A stretch of 64,000 bases of DNA from Dermatophagoides farinae. Lineage: Eukaryota > Arthropoda > Arachnida > Sarcoptiformes > Pyroglyphidae. The stretch spans positions 315,001 through 379,000 of the forward strand of contig NC_134680.1 of NCBI RefSeq assembly GCF_024713945.1. The letters run 5' to 3'. Of this stretch, positions 49,328-59,450 are shown piece after piece. Position numbers and translations under genes: made by a program. Each line of letters starts with the position of its first letter. The first letter of the stretch is position 1. Under the pieces are notes generated by a model. The model was given only the letters and a program-made list of their open reading frames with translations. It ran no database searches and had not been told where the DNA came from.

Positions 49328-51344
49328 ATGCCTGAAATAAGGCCTGAATTCACACGTTTCTATCATGATTTGGCAACACGTTTTCATTCTGGTATAAATA
49401 ATATTCGTTCATTTGGACAACAGATTACGACAAGATTTCATAATAATGATAGTGGTGGCAGTGCAATTGATGATAATTCCATTGAAAATAATGATAACAA
49501 CAACAACAATAATAATGATGGCTCATCAACAAATCAACCACCAAGTAATAGTATGAATCCATTTCTTGATTCATCCACAAATAATAATGATCCATTGAAT
49601 CCATCGAATGTTACATCATGTTCAACGAATCGTTCATCGAATACAAATCGTAAGTTGAAATTCTTTGTGAAAAACAAAAAATTCTTTCAATGTTTCTATA
49701 TTATCATTTTTTTCAGGCTCAAATCGACGATCATCATCACGTCATCATCATCATCATCATCATCGTCATCATTCACAAACATCATCATGTCGTGACCGAG
49801 AATATCATCGACAAGCATATCATCCATATTTGTTTAGTAGTAATAATCATCATCATCATTTAAATTCATCACCAAATAATGTTAGCATAATTCATCGAAA
49901 TGGTCTAATTACATTACGTTCACTTGATGATTATCATTATAAAGATCGTAATGTATTGGCTGCTATATTATCGATAATTGTTATTGCAATATTGGCCACG
50001 GCATTAGTACAACCAAAATGGTTCTCTATCTATAATGATCTTTGTGTACCGACAACAACACCGCAACAACAGCAACAACAACAACGTTATTTTACTAAAT
50101 CAGATAATTCTGTTGATAAAGGTATATTGTAAGATCGAAAAAAAAATTATGTTTCATAATATTTTTTTTTTGTTAATTCTTTAGTAAACACGATTAATAA
50201 TAATCCATTAGCCTCATCGTCGACAATATTTAATTTACAACTATCACCAAAACATCATTATACACAGTATAGGCCACAATATTATCATCATAATAATGGT
50301 CCATTTCATTCATCGTATTCAACATCCTATCAATTGACACCCGTTACTATTTATGGTTTAACACCAGATTTTAAAACATGTGCTAATGCACAGATTCTAG
50401 CATTGAAACGTACAATTATTGGCCTATGTTTTTTAGCTATAATGTGTACATTGGTACAATTTTTTATGGATACAATGGGAACCTCCAGCCACCATAATCG
50501 TGGTGCTGGTGCTGGAAAATGGTGGCTAAATTCAATGCGTCAATATGCTGTTGGAAATATTCTATGCGTCATATTTTGCGTCTTAATAATTGGCCTTTGT
50601 TATTTTATAAGCCTCCTATATGAACGTGTACAGCTGCAACAATTATTTGAAACGAAAACACCAATATCTCCACAACAACAACAACCAAATGCTGTTTGGA
50701 TCAAAAGTCGTATGATTAGCCGTGCAACATTATTTGCGACTACAACAACAACGGCCAATGGTGGTGGTGGTGGTGGTGGCGGTGGCAGTATTGTTCAACC
50801 ATTAGATTACCTTACTATCCATCAGATTGAAGTAAAATTTGAACTATCCTATTATCTAATTACATTGGCTGGTTTTCTATCGATTCTTGCTTCTGCTGCT
50901 AATCTATTTCGTCGTCCAAGACAAATATTTATTGAACGTATTGGTGGTTTCAATGATGGATGTAGCTATAATGGCCGTTATCATCACCATCAACATAATC
51001 GTTCATTAATGGCACGACGTTTACGATCAACATCAAATGGCAATCATTATCACAATAATGGTGATGAAAATTCATTACTAAATTCTGATGTATTATTGAA
51101 TAATTCATTAGAATCATCATCATCAAACACAACACCAACATCATCATCATCACCATATGATTTATTTACAAATTGGACACTTTATTGTACAAATTCCAAT
51201 AATAATAATAATCATTCAACATCAACAAATGGTCATCATTCATCATCGATTATAATGCCACCGTCAACACTGCCACCACCGCCATCATCTATTATACCTC
51301 ATTCATCAGCATCGTGTCCACCACCACCACCATATTCGCCTTGA
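49328..51344 (+). CDS. TMEM127: TMEM127-like four-pass membrane protein with long N-terminal extension
   Basis: Human TMEM127 is an endosomal/lysosomal membrane protein that dampens mTORC1 signalling. Three exons (49328-49649, 49717-50121, 50185-51344; introns of 67 and 63 nt) give about 628 residues, over twice the human 238. The first roughly 185 residues are low complexity (Asn, His, Ser). Four hydrophobic segments follow at about 187-206, 319-338, 361-386 and 465-484. The best family matches are the fourth-segment text YYLITLAGFLSILASAANLF (human YLVAGAGGASILATAANLL), the spacing before it, and the Pro-rich end PPPPPYSP (human PPPAYTP). Of two possible donors at the end of exon 2, only AAAG|GTATAT keeps the frame. 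The family call is good; the large inserts are odd. Confidence 0.8.
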
Positions 51345-51602
51345 TATTTTTTTTTTGTTTTTTTTGTTGCATATTTTTATTAGGAATAATTTGAAAATTT
51401 TAATCCATCACATATATACACACTATTTACTAGACCTTGAGTTCTAGTCTCTTTATAAATGTCCCACTATTTTTCGGTTTTGCTTTCTTTAACTTTTTTT
51501 TTCTTATTCACCAAAAAAAAAAAAAAAAAAAACAAATGTCATTCTTGTACGTTTTTGTTGTTGTTGATACAAATGATGTACAAAGAGTTGAAAATAATTG
51601 GC

Positions 51603-51636
<34 letters not shown>

Positions 51637-52270
51637 TGTCTTGTTTCAAATTGATTTACACACACCCAGACACTAATTTGATTTGATTAAATTTCAAATG
51701 AAATGTAACGATGAAATGGATGATGTTGATATAGTATGGAACTCATTATAATAATTTTGAATTTCTGTCATTGTCAATCAAACAAAAAAAACTGATTATT
51801 TCATTTGTGTGAATGATAATGATGGTATTTTCTAATTGGCAATTATTTGCTTCTTTCGAATTTGATTTTTTGAATCATAATTCAAGGAAAAATTTTCAAT
51901 GATAAGTTTGATTGATTTGTACGGATGGATGGATATTTTTTTTCGATAAACATCACGATCGCGATTTTTGTAAATATCGGTTGGTGTTTATCGGTGCCGG
52001 TGGTAATCAATAAATCATATATGATAACTGATAATTGCGAGGTTTTTTTTTATAAATGAATCCATCCAATATGATTGATTGATATGGTCAATCGATCGAT
52101 CGCTTGGTTGTCATGTTTTTTTTCCATTCATTCAGTGTATGAAATGATTTCGAATCAATCAAATGAGATATTGTTGGTGACATTTGATTATTGAGATTGT
52201 AAAAAGGCAAAAATAAAACGCATCAATTCATTCAAAACCAGAAAAAATTGTACAAAACATTAATACAGCA
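51345..52270. other. spacer before the sugar transporter gene
   Basis: 926 bp without a gene. It holds an A18 run near 51514, a (CT)n array at 51612-51636, and repeated GATTGATT/ATCGATCGATCG strings near 52070-52100. It probably includes the 3' UTR of the TMEM127-like gene and the upstream promoter of the transporter. Confidence 0.5.
51612..51636. repeat. (CT)n microsatellite
   Basis: About twelve uninterrupted CT units between the TMEM127-like gene and the transporter gene. Confidence 0.85.
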
Positions 52271-55200
52271 ATGATGATGAATAAACCGCAGAAAACATTG
52301 AACGACATTGATATCTATGACATGGATGATGTTCATCATCATCATGATGATGAAGATGATGATGGTAAACTTATACAAAAACAACAACGAGAACATCGCA
52401 GCCGCCGTCGACAACAACAACAAAGCCATCATAATCATCATCATCATCAAGATGATGATAATAATCATGACATTATCATCATCGGTAATGGTGGTAATGA
52501 ATCACAAAATTCAAATTATTTTACCGCTAAAAGTCAATTGATAAAATCAAGGTAAGTTTTTTCAACTATAAATAAAAAAATTCTTGATAAAGAGACAATT
52601 CGAATGTTTTCTTTTCCTTTCTTTCAAAAAACATTCGATTCTATTTTGACCTTGTCATCATCATTCATCATCATCATAAATTTTTTTGTTTTGTTTTTTT
52701 TTGATGTTTTTGTTTTCATTTTATTGTGAACATTTCTTGGCAAATAATAAATTTCGATTTATATTTACACCCGTCGTTGTTGTGTAATGCCAATAATAGC
52801 GGATAATGATCGGTAATACTTCAAAGTTTTTTTTTTTTTTTTTTTTTTTATTATAGAAATAAACCCCTATACCTTTATAAATAGGGATAAAAATTTATAT
52901 ACAAAAATAATAAATTATAAACATTTATATATCAATAATAAAAATTCAAATAATTGCACAGGAAATTTTGTAATCCAAATCGGCAAGGTCTCTTCATGTA
53001 AAGATAAACCACACCGGTTCTCAATCTGGAAACGAGGACTCGCAAATCGTTGACAATAGCAAATTAAATGTATAGAATTTTGAGTATCTATTCCACACCA
53101 GCACGATGAGTCAGTAGAATACCCAATATTATATAAATAATGACGAAATTTACCATGTCCGGATAAAAATTGAACTAAAGTAAAATTTAGATCAATATAG
53201 TATGATAAACGATCATAAATAGACGGGAAGAAGCGTCTTGTAACACTTCCATCTCTACTTGTTTTCCAGCGATTATCCCAATAATAAAACATTATATTTT
53301 TCAAAAAATATTTTGCCAAGGAAACTGGACAAAAATCATACGAAATATAAGAGAGATTTGTAGCATCTTTTGCATGTTGATCAGCCAGTTCATTACCAAG
53401 ATAGCCAGAATGTGAAGGTATCCATTGAAGACAAAAATGTATTCCAACCAAATTTAATTGAATACCATGAACCAATAAATCATTACTTTTACTTGAACAA
53501 CAAGCAAGAAGAGCAGAATATGAATCAATAAAGATTTTCGCGGATTGATTATTCCTTTTTAACCATTCAGATGCTTGATAGATTGCAAATAATTCAGCTT
53601 GAAAAATGGAACATGAATCAGCCAAACGAAATTTTAAAATATCAATAGATTGATTAGAATTAGCAGGAAAAATCACAACTGCACACCCAACATGACCGGC
53701 CAATTTTGAACCATCAGTATAAATATGATAATTGTGATTAAAATTACAAACATTATTTAAAAAATTAAAAGATACAGATGGATGGTGAAAATCCTCAACA
53801 GGCAACGTTAATTGAAATTTTAAATTTGATAAGTGATCCACTTCAAAGTATTTATAGATAAAATGTTAAAATCATTTAAAAGTGTGTGAAAGGAATTTTT
53901 TTTTTTTTTTGAAAATTTTTTTAAATTTCCAGTATTTAGAGATTAAAAATCATAATCTTTCCACCATGTGATTGATTTGATTCAATTGATTAGCATCAGG
54001 ACAAATATAATTCATTAATAGGTCGTTGATTTTCACTAGAAAAAAAATTTATCTGTTTTTTTTTTGGTTTTTTTAGCCATATCAAAATCCAAAAATCTAA
54101 ATAAACGATGATGATGAAGATGCTCAAGTATTTTTTTTTTGTTTCTTTCAAGGTAATATCAATGGATTTTTGTTGAGATTTAATCAAATCAAATCAAACC
54201 AAAAAAAAAAAAAAAAAAAAAATTTCAAAAGTTGATAATGATGAAAAAAGCTATTGATTGAAACCTGTTTCTATAGTATATATAGCCATCATCATTATAT
54301 TTGTGTATTATAATGTGATTGTTGATTTCAATCTTTTCTTTCTCTGAAAAAAAACCGTTAATCATCATCATCATCATTGTTCATAAACATTCATCATTTG
54401 ATTTGATTCATTTCATGTTGCTGTTTTTCCAAAACAAAACCAAAACGATAAATTCACCACTGAACAAAGGGTATTGTATTTGTGTGACATTTATTTTTAT
54501 CGTTTTAATAACAAAAAAAAATTCTGATTGATAATCAAAAAGAAAAAAATGGTGATGAAGCAAATTTTGTGTTTCGTTTGTTTATATCAGTGTTTCCCAA
54601 CCTTTTTTTCTTCGCGTACCCCCGGGGGTTTTTTCTTTACAAAATTCTAGTACATACAAAGTTACCTTTTGCATATCCCACGAACCCCCAGGGGTTCGCG
54701 AACCACCGGTTGGGAATCACTGGTTTATATAAAGTATGATTCAATTTCCTTTTTTTTATATATAGAAAAGTAAACTTAACTTGAATCATCATTTGACGAT
54801 TGTTGATGATTTGAAAAAATTTTTTTTTTTACTCATCTCCAAATGTGACAATAAATTCAAGTGGTCATGAACGTTACACACACACAGACACAAATTCGAT
54901 GATGAAAATCGATGATTTATTTTCAAACAGAAAAGAAAAAAAAATTAAACTTCCTTGTCGATAATAGTGTTCCAGAGAGAGAGAAAGAGAGAGAAAGCAA
55001 ACAGGCAAAAAAAGGTCGTTTCACTTTCACAGATCGATCGAAAATTGAATAATAATTTTTTTTTCATATAGCTCACAACCAGAAAGAGATTAATTTGTTT
55101 CAAATGAAAAAAAAAATTTGTCAACACAATTAATCCCAGAATTAGAATCACGAGAATAAAACACCAAAAAAAAATGTTCGCAATGAATTCGAATCAAAAC

Positions 55201-58200
55201 TATACAGATTCGAATCATGCTGATTTCCATTCATTCGATTCCAATCATTCGATTCGAATGATTCGAGTAATTGTCATCATCATCATCATTATCCAAAATT
55301 ATTCAGATTTCAAAATGTTCATTATGGCAATGATGATGATGATGATGGCAATTATTTTTGTTGTTTGTTTTTACCATATGGTCTATTGTTGTTATTTTGT
55401 TTTGTTTATTGAAAAATAAAAAACAAAAAAAAATGTCATTCATCCATAATCATTATCATAATCATTCATCATCATCATCATCGTCATCATCGTCATCGTC
55501 ATCATCCACACCATCATTATCGATATCGATGCCAACATTATCAAAACATTTAATCATGATAACATTGAATATAATTCGTAATTCATTACCGGATTCTATT
55601 CATGGTAGCAGGTATGGAGCGAAAAATTTCTTCAGAAAAAAAAATGTTTTTCTAAGAAAAAAGTTTCCGTAAAAAAATTCAAAAAAAAACATTCGGATTC
55701 GAACAGAATTTGTTTGTTTGTTTGTCTTGACATTTACCCCATATATAGTATAGGTCTTATGATTGAGAATTCTTGAATCAGGATTGCATCATCATCATCA
55801 TCATCAAGAAGAATAAAAACAAAATGTCATCTGTGTGCTTGTTTTTATTTTTTTTTTTTTTTTTTTTGGCAAAAACAACAACAACAACAGTAAAAAAAGT
55901 CATGTCATATCATATATAGAAAGAATATATTATTACCACACACACATACATTTCCGTTGGTATTTACAAGATGCGTCTACTACTTCAAACAAATAAAAAG
56001 AAAAAAAAATTTTACCAAATTGCAGCAGCTACAGCAGTAAGCAGCAGGGAATACCTCTCTTATTACCAGTTTTTTTTTCAATATTCCAATTCAAAAACTA
56101 TTATTATTATTATTATATATTTAACATTGAAAATATTGTATTTTTTTTTGCTGTTATCCATTTTCATATACTTCCTCTTAACCACATTCTTTCGTGTTAT
56201 TATATATGAGTGTGTGTGTATGTGGTTTAGACATATTCGATTTGTTGTGATAGTGGTGGTGGCAGTTTTTTTTTAAGAAGACACGAAAGATTCATTGAAA
56301 AAAGAACTTTTTGATTTGCTCCGTCTCTGTGTGTGTGTGTGTGTGTGTGTGTGTTTGTTTGTGATAATCTAAATGTTGAATATTTTTGTCTATATATTGG
56401 CCATATACATCTTATACATCTTAAATTACCATTCGTTACTGCCGAACTGAATAACTTGAAACCTAAATAATGATGATGATGATGATGATGATGATAATGA
56501 TTATAATAAACACATGAGACATTCATTCGTTCAAAGAAAACTGTGAAGAAGAGAAACAACAGAAAGCAAAAACAAAGAAAAATCTGGTTTTTTCTTTCTC
56601 ACTTTCTTAGAACGAAAACAAAATTTTTCTCCATTCGAATTTCAAGTTTTGTTGCTGTTGTTGTTGTTGTTGTTTTTTGCATTTATTGGCCAGTTAGTTT
56701 TAATTTGTTTGTTTCTGGCCATTTATTAATCCATTTTTTTTGGTAATTGTGAAAATTGAATTTTTTTGTTGTTGTTGTTGTTGTTTCATTTTCTTTCATC
56801 TTTTCAGGTCACCATTAACGGCCGCATCATATTCAAGTCTTGATACTACTATTACTACTGGTTCAGATTTATTTAACCACAGCTGAAATATCGACAACAA
56901 CATCATCAGTGGTGATCACTCCGATGACAACGTCCACCGACGATAATAATCATCGAAATAATAAACGAAAAATAGCATCAATGGATTCAGAAAGTAATCG
57001 TCCACGTATTAAACAACAGCCATCGTTAACATTATATTTGGCTGCCGTTTCTGCATTACTTGGTGCATTAGGTATGTGTTTCATTATTTTTCAATCGAGT
57101 TTGAAATTTGAACTTCAAATTTTTTTTTTTTTTTTTTGATCAAACAGGCATGGGTCTAGTACTTGGTTGGACGGCACCAGCATTAATAACAATGGCTGAA
57201 GATGGTAGTGAACCAAAATTAGATGATAAAACTGATAAAGATGCAATTACATGGATTGGATCGAGTATGACATTAGGTGCATTGTGTGGTGCACTATTTT
57301 CCGGTACGATATCACAATTTTTTGGACGTAAAAAAGCCCTTATTATCTATGGAATACCATTCACAATTGGTTGGGTACTATTGGTTTTAGCCAAAAATGT
57401 TACACTTTTAATTGTTGGCCGTGTTGTTTGTGGTATTAGTTGTGGTTTACTTTCCGGTACTGCACCGTCATATGTGGTTGAAATTTCAACCATCGATATT
57501 CGTGGTATGATTGGTGCTTGTTTTCAGGTAATATTTTTATTTATTTTTTTTTTTTTTGTTATCGAATATATGATCTGATTTTCTATTCTAGCTTTTCGTC
57601 ACAATCGGCATCCTTCTTGTCTATTTATTTGGAGCTTTTATTACATGGCGTCCATTAGCCGGTGTATCAATGATACCGACAATCATAATGATGATTTGTA
57701 TGTTTTTCATGCCTGAAAGTCCATCATGGCTAATGTCAAAAGGCAAAGTATCTGAAGCAACACAATCATTACGACGATTACGTGGTTCCAATAGTGATAC
57801 CGAACAAGAGATACGTATGTTACAGCAAGCTGAAATTGATAAACAAGGTGATGAGTTTAAATTCAGCAGCTACAGTCGTCGACCACATTTAATGCCATTC
57901 ATATTGTCACTATTGTTGATGTTGTTCCAACAATTTAGCGGTATTAATGCCGTAATGTTCTATGCTACATCAATATTTTCTGAAGCCGGAAGTTCAATCG
58001 AGCCAAAATATGCAACGATTATTATTGGTGTCTCACAAGTTATTGCTACTGGTGTCGGTAGTTCACTTGTTGATCGTCTTGGACGAAAAATCCTTCTCGG
58101 CAGTTCGGCCCTATTACATGTTATTTCATTAGCCGCATTAGGTGTATATTATTATCTTGCCGATAAACATCCGGATACGGCAAAAAGTCTTGGCTGGTTA

Positions 58201-58560
58201 CCATTAGTCAGTCTAGTCGTATTTATTATTGGATTTTCAATCGGTTTCGGACCGGTTCCTTGGTTAATGGTAGCCGAAATTACACCAACCGATTCACGTG
58301 CTATGACCAGTGCCATTGCAACTGCATTCAATTGGACATGTGCATTTTTAATTACAAAAAATTTTGAATTACTCAAAGATACTTTCACTACGGAAGGCAC
58401 ATTTTTTTCATTCGCAGCAATGGCCATTGTAAGCATAATATTTGTTGTATGTATGCTACCAGAAACCAAAGGTAAATCAAGTGAAGAGATTGCAAAAAAT
58501 TTCAATCATCATCATCATCATCGTCATCAAATCATCGTAGCAATAATAAAGTGGAATTAG
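52271..58560 (+). CDS. SLC2/Tret1-like facilitative sugar transporter
   Basis: A major-facilitator sugar carrier of the plasma membrane, close to insect trehalose transporters (Tret1) and GLUT6/8. The core is in exons 56808-57071, 57148-57527 and 57592-58560 (introns of 76 and 64 nt). Signatures are LGALGMGLVLGWTAPAL (TM1), FFGRKKALI, PESPSWLMSKG, QQFSGINAVMFYATSIF, DRLGRKILL, GPVPWLMVAEITPTDSRA and the closing PETKGKSSEEI. An upstream first coding exon (52271-52551, His/Asp/Gln-rich) ends AG|GTAAGT in phase 2. A second candidate first exon is at 55433-55611. Read from either one, the exon at 56808 meets a TGA at 56884; a small intron starting at 56837 and ending at 56882 or 56909 would remove it and keep the frame. 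Without that intron, translation could begin at the ATG at 56924 (about 498 residues). Confidence 0.85.
52828..53839 (-). mobile_element. 5'-truncated LINE (RNase H and C-terminal part only)
   Basis: A short LINE copy on the minus strand with a poly(A) tail (T-run 52828-52849 on the plus strand). It keeps only the RNase H domain, the C-terminal Cys/His cluster and the 3' UTR; the reverse transcriptase is missing. The copy is bounded by a perfect 10-bp target duplication, ACTTCAAAGT, at 52818-52827 and 53840-53849, which fixes both ends. It sits inside the first intron of the sugar transporter gene. It is related to, but clearly diverged from, the copy at 19311-21702, so it represents a second family or subfamily. 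Confidence 0.9.
52915..53839 (-). CDS. LINE ORF2 C-terminal fragment: RNase H
   Basis: An open frame of about 308 codons that begins at the truncation point with no ATG of its own (the first codon, GTG, straddles the target-duplication border). The RNase H acidic residues are in place: TDGSK, QAELFAI, FIDSYSA and NELADQHAK. The region after the domain has C-x-C-x8-H-x4-C (CWCGIDTQNSIHLICYC), nearly the spacing seen in the larger copy. The frame is undamaged over its whole length, which argues for a young insertion. It is not expected to make a working protein. Confidence 0.85.
54201..54222. repeat. poly-A tract (A22)
   Basis: Twenty-two A in the intron between the LINE fragment and the MITE. 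No retroelement body is visible next to it. Confidence 0.85.
54588..54722. mobile_element. hAT-type MITE, 135 bp
   Basis: A small non-autonomous DNA transposon. Terminal inverted repeats are CAGTGTTTCCCAACC (54588-54602) and, on the other strand, CAGTGATTCCCAACC (54722-54708), matching at 14 of 15 positions. An exact 8-bp target duplication, GTTTATAT, stands at 54580-54587 and 54723-54730. The CAGTG...CACTG ends and the 8-bp duplication are hallmarks of the hAT superfamily. Subterminal text also pairs (TTCGCG with ACCCC on both sides), and the inside has GC-rich palindromes unlike the host DNA. It contains no open frame and so depends on a transposase elsewhere. Confidence 0.92.
55433..55611 (+). 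CDS. candidate alternative first coding exon of the sugar transporter
   Basis: It starts at an ATG (MSFIHNHYHNH, then a Ser run) and ends AGCAG|GTATGG in phase 2, the same phase and the same AG|GT ending as the upstream first exon at 52271-52551. The last 20 residues (around LNIIRNSLPDSIHGSR) are not repetitive. Spliced to 56808 it reads on as SPLTAASYS. The equal phase of two independent upstream exons supports alternative promoters giving different cytoplasmic N-termini. No transcript evidence is available. Confidence 0.55.
55612..56807. other. intron of the transporter gene before the core exons
   Basis: 1.2 kb of AT-rich sequence with CAT arrays, a T run near 55849, and (GT)n at 56329-56354. 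It ends in a T-rich tract and TTTTCAG at the acceptor for 56808. No gene or mobile element was recognised. Confidence 0.6.
56329..56354. repeat. (GT)13 microsatellite
   Basis: Thirteen GT units inside an intron of the sugar transporter gene. Confidence 0.9.
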
Positions 58561-59450
58561 ATCGATTGAATTGATGATGAAATGTAAATGATAATAATAA
58601 ATGATATTCAAGAACAAAAAACAAAAACAAAAAATTTCATCACCATCATTGTCATCATATCAATCGTGATCACAAATCAACCAACCAACCAACCAACCAT
58701 CACATCATCAATTTACACAATCATCAATCAAAACATTTGATGACAAAAAAAACATCGTCTTTTTAACCCTTTTGTTTTTCTACAAAATAAAAATAACAAC
58801 AACAACAACAATTATCAAAAAAAAAAAAATTTTTTTTGTCCATAAAATTATCATCGCTAATACGAACAAGACAAACAATGATTTTGACGGACAATTTTGA
58901 CTCTGTGTATGTTTGTGTGTGTATGTGAAATAGGCCAAAAAAAAAAAAATATTTTTTTTTTATTTCTGCCACAGAATTTTTTTTTTTGTCCATAAAACCA
59001 CCACCATTAATAGTTGCATTATTTGATTTGTTTGTTTGTAATTTTTTTTTCTATTTAAAAAATAGATGTAATGATGATTTTATTCCAAATGGAAATAATA
59101 AAATAAAAATAATTTATACATATAGAAAAAAAAAAAATTTTACAATCCAAATTCAAAAAAAAGGAAAATCAATAAATAGTTTCTTTTTCCGTTAAAAGAT
59201 GGCAGCACTTTCATATGTTGGATTCGAATTTTAAATTCGATGATGATGATTTAAAACATTGATGATAATCATTCAGTTCTTTATATATTTCTTTATTTCA
59301 AAATATCACATTTATGGTTTTAGAATCTTTTTTTCTTCTTCTTCATTATCATCATCATTTTTTTTCGTGTAATAAGAGTAAAAGGTAAACAAACTGATAA
59401 CAAACAAATTGATAAAATAAACAAACAAACAAACAAAAAAAATAGTATAG
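58561..59450. other. convergent spacer, transporter and UVRAG
   Basis: 890 bp between two stop codons. It holds (CCAA)n near 58680, several AATAAA-like signals on both strands and long A/T runs. No gene is supported. Confidence 0.55.

Larger units (their letters stand above)
52552..55432. other. long first intron of the transporter gene (host of two mobile elements)
   Basis: About 2.9 kb between the two candidate first coding exons. It contains a truncated LINE with target duplication (52818-53849), an A22 run at 54201-54222, a hAT-type MITE with target duplication (54580-54730), and simple repeats. The promoter of the second first exon, if real, should lie near its 3' end. Nothing else was recognised. 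Confidence 0.6.

Noticed and set aside
58152-58505. A 117-codon minus-strand open frame opposite the transporter
   Set aside because: It is antisense to conserved SLC2 motifs (GPVPWL, PETKGK) and has no family resemblance of its own.
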